The notes: generated by a model from the letters alone, not told the origin. A DNA stretch of 42,043 nt from Clostridia bacterium (GCA_017631955.1 JAGBSJ010000008.1:1-42043), one strand, 5' to 3'; shown: positions 1 through 8,595, numbered from the stretch's first letter. Numbers and translations: made by a program.

Positions 1-396
1 GGCCGTATTCACCCCTCGCGCATTGAGGAAACCGTTGAAAAGAGCCGTAAAGAAGTTGAAGCCGTTATTAAGAAGGAGGGCGAACAAGCCACCTACGAAA
101 CCGGCGTTCACGGCATTAATCCCGAACTTATTAAATTAGGCAAAAAATCTAATGGTATCGGATTAATCGTCAACACATTTGAATTTGACAACAGTAATGC
201 GGTTAAAGATTTTGACACATCATATTCTGAAACTAACATCACAATTATTGTTAATAACAACAAAAATCTAATTGAAATGGAATACAATCTCAATGGTATC
301 AGCAACTGTGTTTTTGATGAAAAAAATACTTCGTTTGAATACAAGGCACAATTCACATTCAATAACAAATATCTTTATGAATTCAAATACAGATAA
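1..396 (+). CDS. 5'-truncated chimeric frame: RNase Y segment joined to an unknown AT-rich tail
   Basis: Open from base 1 to the TAA at 394-396 in frame 1, with no start in the window. The first ~46 codons read as the conserved part of ribonuclease Y ([10 protein letters not shown] at the start, then [12 protein letters not shown]), the region just before the HD domain. In RNase Y this should continue LGRLKYRTSYGQN; instead, from about base 139, it becomes an unrelated Asn/Ile-rich sequence of 86 residues ending EFKYR. Composition changes at the same point, from about 48% to about 29% G+C, as does codon choice (ccc, ggc, cgt versus aat, att, aaa). The tail looks like the end of a secreted or surface protein, but I do not recognise it. 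Either the contig end is a misjoin or a gene fragment has really been fused; I favour misjoin. Confidence 0.6.
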   Translation, partial: GRIHPSRIEETVEKSRKEVEAVIKKEGEQATYETGVHGINPELIKLGKKSNGIGLIVNTFEFDNSNAVKDFDTSYSETNITIIVNNNKNLIEMEYNLNGISNCVFDEKNTSFEYKAQFTFNNKYLYEFKYR

Positions 397-431
397 ATAT
401 TCATAAATTGTTAATATTTATCTGAAAATTG

Positions 432-460
432 TTGACTTATCGCGGATTTTAGTGTATATT
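432..460 (+). promoter_or_regulatory. sigma-A-type promoter of the liv operon
   Basis: TTGACT (432-437), a 17-base spacer and TATATT (455-460). It leaves a leader of about 70 bases before the livJ start. Confidence 0.75.
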
Positions 461-486
461 ATTAGCATATTTTTTATAAATATAAA

Positions 487-511
487 GTGGAATTGACCAA
501 TAAAATTCCAC
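487..511 (+). promoter_or_regulatory. Inverted repeat in the livJ leader
   Basis: GTGGAATT (487-494) and AATTCCAC (504-511) form a perfect 8-bp stem with a 9-base loop in the transcribed leader, ending 8 bases before the AAGGAGG ribosome binding site (520-526). It has no U-tract, so it is not a terminator; it could stabilise the message or bind a regulator. Confidence 0.45.
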
Positions 512-535
512 AAAAATTTAAGGAGGAAAATTCCT

Positions 536-1699
536 ATGAAAAACTTTAAAAAAGTTCTTGCCGTAGTTATGGCAGTTGCTCTTATCGTAACTTGCTTTGC
601 AGCTTGCGGCGGAAACGACAAACCAGACACAGATGCAACTCTTAAAATCGGTGTTACAGGTCCTCTTACAGGTGACTATGCTCAGTATGGTCTTGCTGTT
701 AAGTATGGTGCTGAACTTGCAGCTGCTGAAATCAACGCTGCTGGCGGTATCAATGGCATGCAGATTGAAATTCTTGCTGAAGACGACGTTGCAGCTCCAG
801 AAGGTGCTCAGAATGGTTACAACGCTCTTATCGATGATGGTATGAAACTTTCTCTCGGTAGCGTTACATCAGGCGCTTGCGCAGCTTTCCTTGGCGAAGC
901 TAAGAAAGACAATATGTTTATGCTTACAGCATCTGCAACTGCAGTTGAAGCTATCGATGGCGACAATGCTTTCCGTGTTTGCTTCTCAGACCCTGCTCAG
1001 GGTACAGTATCTGCTGACTACATTGCAGACAACAAACTTGCATCAAAAGTAGCTGTTATTTATGACTCATCAGACGCATACTCAACAGGTATCTTTGAAA
1101 AATTTGATGCACAGGCAAAAGTAAAAGGTCTTAATGTTGTTGCTAAAGAATCATTCACAAAGAACACAAAGACTGACTTCTCAGCTCAGATTCAGGCAGT
1201 TAAGACATCAGGCGCAGAGCTTCTCTTCCTTCCTATCTACTATAGTGAAGCATCTCTTATCCTTTCACAGGCAAAGACAGCTGGTCTTGATGTAATCTTC
1301 TTCGGTTGCGACGGTCTTGACGGTATCCTTGGTATGGACAACTTTGACAAGACACTTGCCGAAGGCGTAATGCTTCTTACTCCTTTCACACCAACAGCAA
1401 CTGATGAACGCACACAGAACTTCGTTAAGAACTTCACAGCTAAATATGACAAAGCATACCTTAACCAGTTCGGCGCAGACGCTTATGATGCTATCTATAT
1501 CATCAAAGCAGCTATGGAAAAGGCAAATGTAACAGCTGATATGGATGCATCAGCTATGTGTGACGCTCTTAAAGTTGCTATGACTCAGATTACATTCACA
1601 GGCGTTACAGGTACAGATATTACTTGGGGCGCTGATGGTGAACCAGTTAAGAAGCCAATCGCAGTTAAGATTGTTAACGGCGAATACATTGTAATGTAA
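536..1699 (+). CDS. livJ: Branched-chain amino acid ABC transporter substrate-binding lipoprotein
   Basis: Extracellular type I periplasmic-binding protein (Peripla_BP_6 family) that would capture leucine, isoleucine or valine for the LivHMGF transporter encoded next. The 387 residues begin with a lipoprotein signal: basic start, hydrophobic stretch, lipobox FAAC with the lipidated Cys at 24. A Thr/Asp linker follows, then the family opening IGVTGPLTGDYAQYG and AAEINAAGGING. ATG 536 follows a perfect AAGGAGG (520-526). It is first in the operon and codon use is biased like that of a highly expressed gene. A stem-loop after its stop probably lets it be made in excess of the membrane parts. Substrate is inferred from the family and the complete liv gene set; related proteins can bind other amino acids. 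Confidence 0.9.
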   Translation: MKNFKKVLAVVMAVALIVTCFAACGGNDKPDTDATLKIGVTGPLTGDYAQYGLAVKYGAELAAAEINAAGGINGMQIEILAEDDVAAPEGAQNGYNALIDDGMKLSLGSVTSGACAAFLGEAKKDNMFMLTASATAVEAIDGDNAFRVCFSDPAQGTVSADYIADNKLASKVAVIYDSSDAYSTGIFEKFDAQAKVKGLNVVAKESFTKNTKTDFSAQIQAVKTSGAELLFLPIYYSEASLILSQAKTAGLDVIFFGCDGLDGILGMDNFDKTLAEGVMLLTPFTPTATDERTQNFVKNFTAKYDKAYLNQFGADAYDAIYIIKAAMEKANVTADMDASAMCDALKVAMTQITFTGVTGTDITWGADGEPVKKPIAVKIVNGEYIVM

Positions 1700-1724
1700 T
1701 TACAATTTTAATTAGGTTTTAATC

Positions 1725-1761
1725 AAAGTATGCCGTGTGTTTTTACATGCGGCATACTTTT
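1725..1761 (+). terminator. Stem-loop between livJ and livH (partial terminator or processing site)
   Basis: AAAGTATGCCG (1725-1735) pairs perfectly with CGGCATACTTT (1750-1760); weaker pairs extend towards the loop. Only four T follow before GAG, so it is a weak terminator or an mRNA-stabilising hairpin. Its place between a binding-protein gene and the permease genes suits differential expression within the operon. Confidence 0.65.
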
Positions 1762-1836
1762 GAGCGTTTTATATGTCTTTTGAAAAGATTTTATATTTAT
1801 AAGATTTTTTCAAAAAACATATATGGAGGACATAAT

Positions 1837-2718
1837 ATGGAATTTTTATCAACAGTTATAGCTGGTATCAGTCTTGGTAGTATTTACGCCTTGATTGCAC
1901 TTGGTTATACAATGGTTTATGGTATTGCAAAAATGCTTAACTTTGCGCATGGTGACGTCATTATGGTCGGTGCATTTATGATGTTTACTGCACTTACCAA
2001 AACAAGTTTGCCACCTATTGCTTGTATCATTATCGGTACAGTTATATGCACAGTTTTAGGTATGCTTATTGAAAAAATCGCTTACAAACCACTTAGAAGC
2101 GCTACTTCATTATCAGTTCTTATTACTGCAATCGGTGTAAGCTATTTCTTACAAAACTCTGCGCAGTTAATTTTTGGCGCAGGTACAAAACAGTTTACTC
2201 CCCTTTTCGGTAACGGAAGTATTTCGCTTTTTGAAGGTCAGGTTGTAATTTCACACAATACAATTGTTACAATTGCTATTTCAGTTGTGCTTATGATTGT
2301 GCTTACATTGTTCATCAACAAAACAAAAACAGGTCGTGCAATGCTTGCTGTATCAGAAGACAAGGGCGCCGCACAACTTATGGGTATCAATGTAAACAAG
2401 ACAATTTCAATCACATTTGCAATTGGTTCTGCTCTTGCTGCTATTGCAGGCGCACTTCTTTGCTCATCATACCCAATTCTTTCACCTACAACAGGTGCTA
2501 TGCCTGGTATCAAGGCATTCACAGCGGCTGTTTTCGGTGGTATTGGGTCAATCCCAGGTGCTATGATTGGCGGTATTCTTCTTGGACTTATAGAAAACCT
2601 TAGTAAAGTTTATATTTCAACCCAACTTTCTGATGCTATTGTTTTCGGTATTCTTATTATAATTCTTCTTGTTAAGCCAACAGGTATTCTTGGCAAGAAA
2701 ATCAGTGAGAAAGTGTGA
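1837..2718 (+). CDS. livH: Branched-chain amino acid ABC transporter permease LivH
   Basis: Integral membrane subunit of 293 residues, one half of the channel for branched-chain amino acids. It opens MEFLSTVIAGISLGSIYALI and continues GYTMVYGIAKMLNFAHGD, the LivH family hallmark, and contains the cytoplasmic GRAMLAVSEDKGAAQLMGI segment that contacts the ATPases. About eight hydrophobic spans are visible. The ATG at 1837 is chosen because GGAGGA (1825-1830) lies 6 bases upstream; the frame is open further upstream, but that stretch lies in the intergenic hairpin and has no ribosome binding site. livM starts 10 bases after its stop. Confidence 0.93.
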   Translation: MEFLSTVIAGISLGSIYALIALGYTMVYGIAKMLNFAHGDVIMVGAFMMFTALTKTSLPPIACIIIGTVICTVLGMLIEKIAYKPLRSATSLSVLITAIGVSYFLQNSAQLIFGAGTKQFTPLFGNGSISLFEGQVVISHNTIVTIAISVVLMIVLTLFINKTKTGRAMLAVSEDKGAAQLMGINVNKTISITFAIGSALAAIAGALLCSSYPILSPTTGAMPGIKAFTAAVFGGIGSIPGAMIGGILLGLIENLSKVYISTQLSDAIVFGILIIILLVKPTGILGKKISEKV

Positions 2719-2728
2719 GGTGAGCATA

Positions 2729-3814
2729 ATGTCATTATTAAAATCAAACAAAAAAATTGTTTCAAATACAAAAAACAACATTGTCACTTATGCAATTCTC
2801 CTCGGCTTTTTTGCATTTGCATTTATCTGGGCTCAAACTGGAGAAATGCCAAGAAAAATACAAAACTTACTTGTTCCTCTTTGTGTTTATTCAATTCTTG
2901 CTGTTTCACTTAACCTTGTTGTTGGTGTACTTGGCGACCTTTCATTAGGTCATGCGGGTTTTATGTGTATTGGTGCTTACACAGGTGCTGTATTCACAAA
3001 CATTTTCGAAACTGTTATTCCTAATGACTTTATTCGTTTTGGCCTTGCACTTGTAATCGGTGGTATCTTTGCCGCAATTTTCGGTTTTATCATTTGTATT
3101 CCTGTATTGCGACTTAAAGGCGACTATCTTGCCATTGTTACACTTGCTTTTGGTGAAATCATTAAGAATATTCTCAACATTGTTTATCTTGGTGTTGACT
3201 CAGAAGGTCTTAAAATGTCAATAGATGGTACATCATACAATGATATGCTTCTTGATGATGGCCAGACTATCATTAAAGGTGCTATGGGTATTACAGGCAC
3301 ATCTAGAGACGCAAACTTCATTATTGCATTTGTACTCTTGTTTGTAACTGTTATGGCATCGCTTAATCTTATTAATTCAAGAACCGGTCGTGCAGTAATG
3401 GCAATCCGTGATAACAGTATTGCGGCACAGACAATCGGTATTAATATTTCAAAATACAAACTTATTGTATTTACAATCGCATCATTCTTTGCAGGCATTG
3501 CAGGTGTACTTTTCTCACATAATATGAACTCATTCTCTGCAAGCGGATTTGACTATAACACATCAATCCTTATTCTTGTTTATGTAGTTCTTGGTGGTAT
3601 TGGCAGCATAAGAGGTTCTGTAGTTGCGGCAATTATTCTTTATGCTCTTCCTGAACTTCTTCGTGAAGTTGGCGAATACAGAATGTTATTCTATGCAATT
3701 CTTCTTATTGTAATGATGATTGTAAACAACAACGAAAAAATCAATGATATGAAAAAATCATTTATGTTGAAATTCAAAAAGAATAAAACTGTTAGTGAAG
3801 GAGGTAAAAACTAA
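2729..3814 (+). CDS. livM: Branched-chain amino acid ABC transporter permease LivM
   Basis: Second membrane subunit, 361 residues. Family signatures include SLNLVVGVLGDLSLGHAGFM near residues 60-85, the polar loop TGRAVMAIRDNSIAAQTIGI that docks to LivG/LivF, and YVVLGGIGSIRGSVV near the C-terminus. A basic cytoplasmic tail ends the protein. The start is ATG 2729 with GAGGTGAG immediately upstream; an in-frame extension back to 2669 inside livH lacks a binding site. Its stop overlaps the livG start (TAATG), indicating translational coupling. Confidence 0.93.
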   Translation: MSLLKSNKKIVSNTKNNIVTYAILLGFFAFAFIWAQTGEMPRKIQNLLVPLCVYSILAVSLNLVVGVLGDLSLGHAGFMCIGAYTGAVFTNIFETVIPNDFIRFGLALVIGGIFAAIFGFIICIPVLRLKGDYLAIVTLAFGEIIKNILNIVYLGVDSEGLKMSIDGTSYNDMLLDDGQTIIKGAMGITGTSRDANFIIAFVLLFVTVMASLNLINSRTGRAVMAIRDNSIAAQTIGINISKYKLIVFTIASFFAGIAGVLFSHNMNSFSASGFDYNTSILILVYVVLGGIGSIRGSVVAAIILYALPELLREVGEYRMLFYAILLIVMMIVNNNEKINDMKKSFMLKFKKNKTVSEGGKN

Positions 3815-4572
3815 TGGCATTACTTGAAGTAAAAAATCTTGGTATTGTTTTTGGTGGTCTTCACGCTGTTGAAGGGTTCAACCTTTCACTCGAAAAAGGT
3901 ATGCTTTATGGACTTATCGGTCCTAACGGTGCAGGTAAAACAACAGTTTTCAATCTCTTAACAGGTGTTTATAAACCAACAACTGGTACTTTCTCACTTG
4001 ATGGTGTTAAACTTACAGGCAAGAATCCTGTTGAAATCAGCAAATCAGGTATTGCACGTACATTCCAGAATATTCGACTTTTCAAGAATCTTTCTGTTCT
4101 TGATAATGTAAAACTTGGCCTTCACAATCAAGTGAAATACTCAACTGCAGAAGGTATTTTAAGACTTCCACGCTTTTTCAAGTCAGAAAAGAAAATGAAC
4201 GAAAAGGCAATGGATTTACTCAAAGTTTTTGGTCTTGAAAATGAGGCATCAACATTAGCAGATAACCTCCCTTATGGTAAACAGAGAAAACTTGAAATTG
4301 CTCGTGCTCTTGCTACAAATCCAAAGCTTTTGCTTCTTGATGAACCTGCAGCAGGTATGAACCCAAGTGAAACACAGGAGCTTATGGATACAATTCGTTT
4401 TGTTCGCGATAACTTTGATATGACAATTCTTCTTATTGAACATGATATGAAACTTGTCAGCGGTATTTGTGAAGAAGTTACAGTTCTTAACTTCGGCGAA
4501 GAACTCGCACAAGGCAAAACAAGCGAAGTACTTAATAATCCTGAAGTTATTAAGGCATATTTAGGCGACTAA
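3814..4572 (+). CDS. livG: Branched-chain amino acid ABC transporter ATP-binding protein LivG
   Basis: Cytoplasmic ATPase of 252 residues that powers the LivHM channel. Walker A is GPNGAGKT (residues 36-43), the Q-loop lies in TFQNIRLF, and Walker B is LLLLDEPAAGMN. The ABC signature position reads LPYGKQRKLEIARAL instead of LSGGQ, which is normal for LivG. The C-terminal LNFGEELAQGKTSEVLNNP is the BCA_ABC_TP_C extension that closes LivG proteins. The start overlaps the livM stop by one base and GGAGG precedes it. Confidence 0.94.
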   Translation: MALLEVKNLGIVFGGLHAVEGFNLSLEKGMLYGLIGPNGAGKTTVFNLLTGVYKPTTGTFSLDGVKLTGKNPVEISKSGIARTFQNIRLFKNLSVLDNVKLGLHNQVKYSTAEGILRLPRFFKSEKKMNEKAMDLLKVFGLENEASTLADNLPYGKQRKLEIARALATNPKLLLLDEPAAGMNPSETQELMDTIRFVRDNFDMTILLIEHDMKLVSGICEEVTVLNFGEELAQGKTSEVLNNPEVIKAYLGD

Positions 4573-4584
4573 GGAGGAAGAACA

Positions 4585-5298
4585 ATGGCACCACTTTTAC
4601 AAGTTGATAATATTGAAGTTTATTATGGCGTCATCAAAGCATTAAAAGGCATATCTTTTGAAGTAAACAAAGGTGAAATCGTTGCTCTTATCGGCGCCAA
4701 TGGAGCTGGTAAAACAACAATCCTCCACACAGTTACTGGTCTTTTAAAACCAAAGACAGGTAAAATTTCATTCAAAGGAAATGATATTACAAAAGTTCCT
4801 GCTCACAAAATTGTAACAATGGGTATGGCTCATGTTCCTGAAGGAAGAAGAATTTTCTCTCAGCTTTCAGTACTTGATAACATTAAATTAGGTGCTTTCA
4901 CACGTAAAGACAAAGAAGAAATCGAAGAAACACTCAACTATGTATACGAGCGTTTTCCTCGTCTTAAAGAAAGAAAGAATCAGATTGCGGGTACTCTTTC
5001 AGGTGGCGAACAACAAATGCTTGCTATGGGCAGAGCACTTATGTCAAAGCCGGAATTTGTTTTAATGGATGAACCTTCAATGGGACTTTCTCCCCTTCTT
5101 GTTTCTGAAATTTTTGAGATAATCAAAGCTATAAATGAAAACGGTACAACAGTTCTTCTTGTTGAACAGAATGCTAAAAAAGCACTTTCTATTGCAGACA
5201 GGGCTTATGTTCTTGAAACAGGTAATATTGTTCTTTCAGGTGATGCGAAGAACCTTATGAATGATGAATCTGTTAAAAAAGCATATCTTAGTGAATAA
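4585..5298 (+). CDS. livF: Branched-chain amino acid ABC transporter ATP-binding protein LivF
   Basis: Second ATPase of the complex, 237 residues. Walker A is GANGAGKT (37-44), the signature is LSGGEQQMLAMGRAL and Walker B is FVLMDEPSMGLSP; VPEGRRIFSQLSVLDNI is a LivF family marker. It starts 12 bases after livG behind AAGGAGG. With livJ, H, M and G it completes a five-gene transporter. Confidence 0.94.
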   Translation: MAPLLQVDNIEVYYGVIKALKGISFEVNKGEIVALIGANGAGKTTILHTVTGLLKPKTGKISFKGNDITKVPAHKIVTMGMAHVPEGRRIFSQLSVLDNIKLGAFTRKDKEEIEETLNYVYERFPRLKERKNQIAGTLSGGEQQMLAMGRALMSKPEFVLMDEPSMGLSPLLVSEIFEIIKAINENGTTVLLVEQNAKKALSIADRAYVLETGNIVLSGDAKNLMNDESVKKAYLSE

Positions 5299-5316
5299 TT
5301 TGTGGGAGGAATTATT

Positions 5317-5946
5317 ATGGATAAGAAAATCGTTATTACAATTGCCCGTGGATACGGTAGTGGTGGTAAAACTGTTGGTCAAATGCTTTCTAAAGAACTT
5401 GGTATCCCCTTCTATGACCGTCAGATTCTCTATATGGCATCTGATGACAGTGGTATCAACGTAGGACTTTTCCAGAAAAATGATGAAGACGTAAACAAAG
5501 GTTTGTTCGACCCATCAACTCATAAATATTTAGGTGGGATTATTCCTCCTGAAGATAGCAAATTCACATCAAAAGAAAATCTCTTCAACTATCAAGCAAA
5601 AATCATTAAAGACCTTGCAAATAAAGAGTCTTGTGTTATTGTTGGCCGTTGTGTTGACTTCATATTGAAAGATAATCCTAATGTAATTAAAGTTTTTATT
5701 TGGGCTCCGCATCAGTCATGTGTTGAAACAGTTATGGATATGTTTGATATGAACGAAAAGGAAGCAGACAAGAAAATTCGTAAAATCGATAGACACCGTA
5801 GCGAATACTACCGTTACTATACTTGTCGCGAATGGGACAACGCCCGCAACTATGACCTGTGTCTTAACAGTGCAGATTTGGGCTTTGATGGTTGTGTAAA
5901 AGCAATTAAAGCATATATTGATGTACTTAAAAGCGTAAAAGAATAA
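5317..5946 (+). CDS. Cytidylate kinase-like protein (Cytidylate_kin_2 family)
   Basis: A cytoplasmic P-loop protein of 209 residues. IARGYGSGGKTVGQMLSKEL near the N-terminus matches the 'REFGSGGREIG' signature of the cytidylate-kinase-like family (PF13189), with the nucleotide loop at residues 12-19. CVIVGRCVDFILKD and a later basic segment with repeated Arg (DRHRSEYYRYYTCREW) resemble the lid region of nucleoside monophosphate kinases. It is distinct from the true Cmk at 21157-21819, so it is probably not the housekeeping CMP kinase. The start at ATG 5317 is preferred over GTG 5302 because GGGAGGA (5304-5310) lies before it. It is last in the liv operon and ends at a strong terminator. Substrate unknown. 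Confidence 0.8.
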   Translation: MDKKIVITIARGYGSGGKTVGQMLSKELGIPFYDRQILYMASDDSGINVGLFQKNDEDVNKGLFDPSTHKYLGGIIPPEDSKFTSKENLFNYQAKIIKDLANKESCVIVGRCVDFILKDNPNVIKVFIWAPHQSCVETVMDMFDMNEKEADKKIRKIDRHRSEYYRYYTCREWDNARNYDLCLNSADLGFDGCVKAIKAYIDVLKSVKE

Positions 5947-5951
5947 TCACA

Positions 5952-5984
5952 AAAAGGGCTATCAATTGATAGTCCTTTTATTTT
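5952..5984 (+). terminator. Intrinsic terminator of the liv operon
   Basis: A near-perfect palindrome, AAAAGGGCTATCAA against TTGATAGTCCTTTT with one G-U pair, followed by ATTTT. It lies 5 bases after the kinase-like gene. Confidence 0.85.
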
Positions 5985-6079
5985 GCTCTATATTTAATTT
6001 ATAGTTAATTTGTGTAATTTCACATATTTAGCATTAAAAGCTCAAATAGAGCCATACAAAGCGAAATAGGCATAATAAA

Positions 6080-6111
6080 ACACCTTATCTTCTAAAGATA
6101 AGGTGTTTTTA
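6080..6111 (-). terminator. Bidirectional intrinsic terminator, mainly for nhaC
   Basis: ACACCTTATCTT (6080-6091), loop CTA, AAGATAAGGTGT (6095-6106), with T-runs on both strands. It stops minus-strand nhaC transcripts and backs up the liv terminator. The 90 bases between the two terminators hold nothing I recognise. Confidence 0.85.
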
Positions 6112-6125
6112 ATTATTAAATCAAA

Positions 6126-7757
6126 TTACGCCTTTTTCTTTGTGACTGCTTTAATAACAAGAAGAGCAGCAACAAGAAGAACAATTGATACAGGAAGTAC
6201 TACAAATGCATTTGGAACAAAACCTGCAAGCAAATAACCAACAAAAGAAACTGCTGCAACTGTCATTGCATAAGGCAACTGTGTTGAAACGTGGTTAACG
6301 TGGTCACACTGACCGCCTGTTGACGCCATAATTGTTGTATCTGAAATTGGTGAGCAGTGGTCGCCACAAACTGCACCTGCAAGACAAGCTGCAATACAAA
6401 CGATAAGAGATGGGTCTGTTGTTGCGAAAAGAGGAACAATAATTGGAATAAGAATACCAAAAGTACCCCAAGATGTACCTGTAGCAAATGCAAGTAATAA
6501 ACCAACAAGGAAAAGAATTGCAGGTAAGAAATATGTAAGTTTACCAGCAGTTGCATCAACAAGTCCTTCAACAAATACATCTGCACCAAGGTTATTTGTC
6601 ATAGCGCTAAGTGTCCATGCAAATGTGAGGATGAGAATTGCAGGAACCATTGCCTTAAATCCTTCAGGAATTGCTTCCATACAATCTTTGAATGAAAGCA
6701 CTCTTCTAATCATAAAGTATGCAATATTAACTACAAGGGCAATAATTGAACCAAGAGCAAGACCATAAGCTGCATCACAGTTTGCGAATGCATTAATAAA
6801 GCTTTCTCCTGAGAAGAATCCTCCAGTATAAACCATACCAACAATGCAAAGAGCAATAAGAATTACAACAGGAAGAATAAGGTCAATAACCTTACCTTTT
6901 GTTGAAACAGGAGTTTCATCAACATTTGCATAAGGTCTTGCATCTGTTGTATAAAGGTCACCGTTCATAGCATTAATTTCGTGCTTTTTCATTGGACCAA
7001 AGTCAATATTAAGAGCAGAAATCATAACAACCATAATAATTGTCAGTAATGCATAAAGGTTAAATGGAATAGTCTTAATGAAAAGTTCAAGACCGTCAGT
7101 ACCTTCAACAACACCACTAACAGCTGCTGCCCAAGAAGAAATTGGAGCAATAATACAAATTGGTGCTGCAGTAGCGTCAATAATGTAAGAAAGTTTTGCA
7201 CGTGAAATCTTGTGTGAATCTGTTACAGGACGCATAACGCTACCAACTGTAAGACAGTTAAAGTAGTCGTCAACGAAAATTAATGCACCAAGACCAAAAG
7301 TAGCAAGCATTGCACCTTTTCTTGATTTAATCTTTTTCTTTGCCCATTCACCATAAGCACGGCTACCACCTGCTTTGTTCATAAGAACAACAATAACACC
7401 AAGAACAACAAGGAAAATGATAATACCCATATTCCAAGTATCAGCAAGTTTACCGATAAATCCGTCAGTCATAATTGTGTTGAACATTGTTTCAATACTG
7501 AATCCGTCAGGACCAACAGCATAAAGTCCACCACCAACTAAAATACCAACGAAAAGTGATGAATAAACTTCTTTAGTGATAAGAGCCAACGCGATAGCAA
7601 TTACCGGTGGAAGAAGTGAGAGTGCTGTAGAATAAAATCTGCTTGAATACTCTACTTCAGCTCCATCTTCTGCAAATGCAACTACTGACATTGTCATAAG
7701 AAGCATAAAAGCAATTGCAAGCACAGCCAAAGTTTTAACACTGAATTTGCCTTTCAT
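6126..7757 (-). CDS. nhaC: NhaC-family Na+/H+ antiporter
   Basis: A polytopic membrane protein of 543 residues (Na_H_antiporter family, PF03553) that would exchange Na+ for protons or a related cation/organic-acid pair. It has about a dozen hydrophobic spans, the acidic FVDDYFNCLTVGSVMRPVTD segment and TGTSWGTFGILIPI, then CGDHCSPISDTTIMASTG, all markers of the NhaC/YuiF group. Residues 1-29 look like a cleavable signal peptide (ending VVAFA-ED), which NhaC proteins usually lack, so this is an N-terminal addition. The start ATG 7757 has AAAAGGAG upstream; an in-frame extension to 7835 has no binding site and would overrun the promoter. It stands alone between its promoter and a terminator. 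The Na+-pumping decarboxylase at 38309-41937 is a logical partner. Confidence 0.88.
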   Translation of the reverse strand: MKGKFSVKTLAVLAIAFMLLMTMSVVAFAEDGAEVEYSSRFYSTALSLLPPVIAIALALITKEVYSSLFVGILVGGGLYAVGPDGFSIETMFNTIMTDGFIGKLADTWNMGIIIFLVVLGVIVVLMNKAGGSRAYGEWAKKKIKSRKGAMLATFGLGALIFVDDYFNCLTVGSVMRPVTDSHKISRAKLSYIIDATAAPICIIAPISSWAAAVSGVVEGTDGLELFIKTIPFNLYALLTIIMVVMISALNIDFGPMKKHEINAMNGDLYTTDARPYANVDETPVSTKGKVIDLILPVVILIALCIVGMVYTGGFFSGESFINAFANCDAAYGLALGSIIALVVNIAYFMIRRVLSFKDCMEAIPEGFKAMVPAILILTFAWTLSAMTNNLGADVFVEGLVDATAGKLTYFLPAILFLVGLLLAFATGTSWGTFGILIPIIVPLFATTDPSLIVCIAACLAGAVCGDHCSPISDTTIMASTGGQCDHVNHVSTQLPYAMTVAAVSFVGYLLAGFVPNAFVVLPVSIVLLVAALLVIKAVTKKKA

Positions 7758-7825
7758 TTTTACATCTCCTTTTAGTATATTATGCTTACATAAAATGCTT
7801 GCAAAATATACAATATATCCGATAA

Positions 7826-7854
7826 AATATAACATATTTTAAGAAATTTGTCAA
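7826..7854 (-). promoter_or_regulatory. nhaC promoter
   Basis: On the minus strand TTGACA (7854-7849), 17 bases, TATATT (7831-7826). The leader is about 60 bases long. Confidence 0.8.
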
Positions 7855-7892
7855 TGTAAATCACAAAAAGAAGAGGATTACAATAAATAATA

Positions 7893-7921
7893 TATACATA
7901 TTTTACTTTTTGTGGTATAAT
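7893..7921 (+). promoter_or_regulatory. Promoter of the flavin reductase-rubredoxin gene
   Basis: Extended -10 TGGTATAAT (-10 at 7916-7921) with a weak -35 TATACA (7893-7898) at 17 bases. The start codon is 22 bases downstream with GGAGATG before it. Confidence 0.7.
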
Positions 7922-7943
7922 ATAGAAAAATGGAGATGATTAA

Positions 7944-8552
7944 ATGATACGAAATGAAGCAATGTTCAAATTAAGTTATGGCCTTTTCATTTTAAGTGCG
8001 CGTGAAAATGACAAAGATAACGCTTGCATTATAAACACCGCTTGTCAGGTTACTGATAATCCTAAAAAGATTACTATAGCAGTCAATAAGGGAAATCTTA
8101 CTTGTGAAATGATTGAAAAAACAAAATTATTTACAATTTCTGTACTTTCAACCGAGGCAACATTTGATTTAATAAAAAGATTCGGTTTTGCAAGTGGTCG
8201 TGATATTGATAAATTTGCAGATTTTAATGCCAATTACAGAACAGAAAATGGCACATACTTTATCTGTGAAGGAACAAATGCATATATTTCTTGTACCGTT
8301 ACAGACATTGTTGATTGTGGCACTCACCTTTTATTTATTGCAGATGTTACTGAAGCGGAAACATTATCCGACGAACCATCTGCAACTTATCAATACTATT
8401 TTGACCATATCAAGCCAAAACCTGAAACTAAAAAGAAAAAAGGATATATTTGTAAAATCTGTGGTTATGTATATGATGGCGATGAATTACCTGAAAATTA
8501 CATTTGCCCGATTTGTAAACACGGCGCAGAAGATTTTGAGCCATTAGAATAA
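7944..8552 (+). CDS. Flavin reductase domain-rubredoxin fusion (high-molecular-weight rubredoxin)
   Basis: A cytoplasmic redox protein of 202 residues. Residues 1-155 form an FMN-binding split-barrel flavin reductase-like domain. After a Lys-rich linker (161-166), residues 167-202 are a short rubredoxin with iron ligands C170, C173, C188 and C191 in CKICGYVYDG and CPICKHG. This order matches the Hrb proteins of acetogens and other anaerobes, which pass electrons from NAD(P)H or a partner reductase to flavodiiron proteins that reduce O2 or NO. The partner gene is not in the window. It has its own promoter and terminator. Confidence 0.9.
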   Translation: MIRNEAMFKLSYGLFILSARENDKDNACIINTACQVTDNPKKITIAVNKGNLTCEMIEKTKLFTISVLSTEATFDLIKRFGFASGRDIDKFADFNANYRTENGTYFICEGTNAYISCTVTDIVDCGTHLLFIADVTEAETLSDEPSATYQYYFDHIKPKPETKKKKGYICKICGYVYDGDELPENYICPICKHGAEDFEPLE

Positions 8553-8559
8553 AAAGTTA

Positions 8560-8595
8560 AAGCGTAACAACCCTCAAAGGTTGTTACGCTTTTTT
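8560..8595 (+). terminator. Terminator between convergent genes
   Basis: A 13-bp perfect stem, AAGCGTAACAACC (8560-8572) and GGTTGTTACGCTT (8579-8591), with a 6-base loop and a following T-run. It ends the rubredoxin transcript and probably also the opposite one, whose last small gene stops inside the loop. Confidence 0.9.

Noticed and set aside
1735-1836. 34-residue N-terminal extension of LivH
   Set aside because: It starts inside the intergenic hairpin; LivH family proteins begin at the MEFLST-type start, which has GGAGGA upstream.
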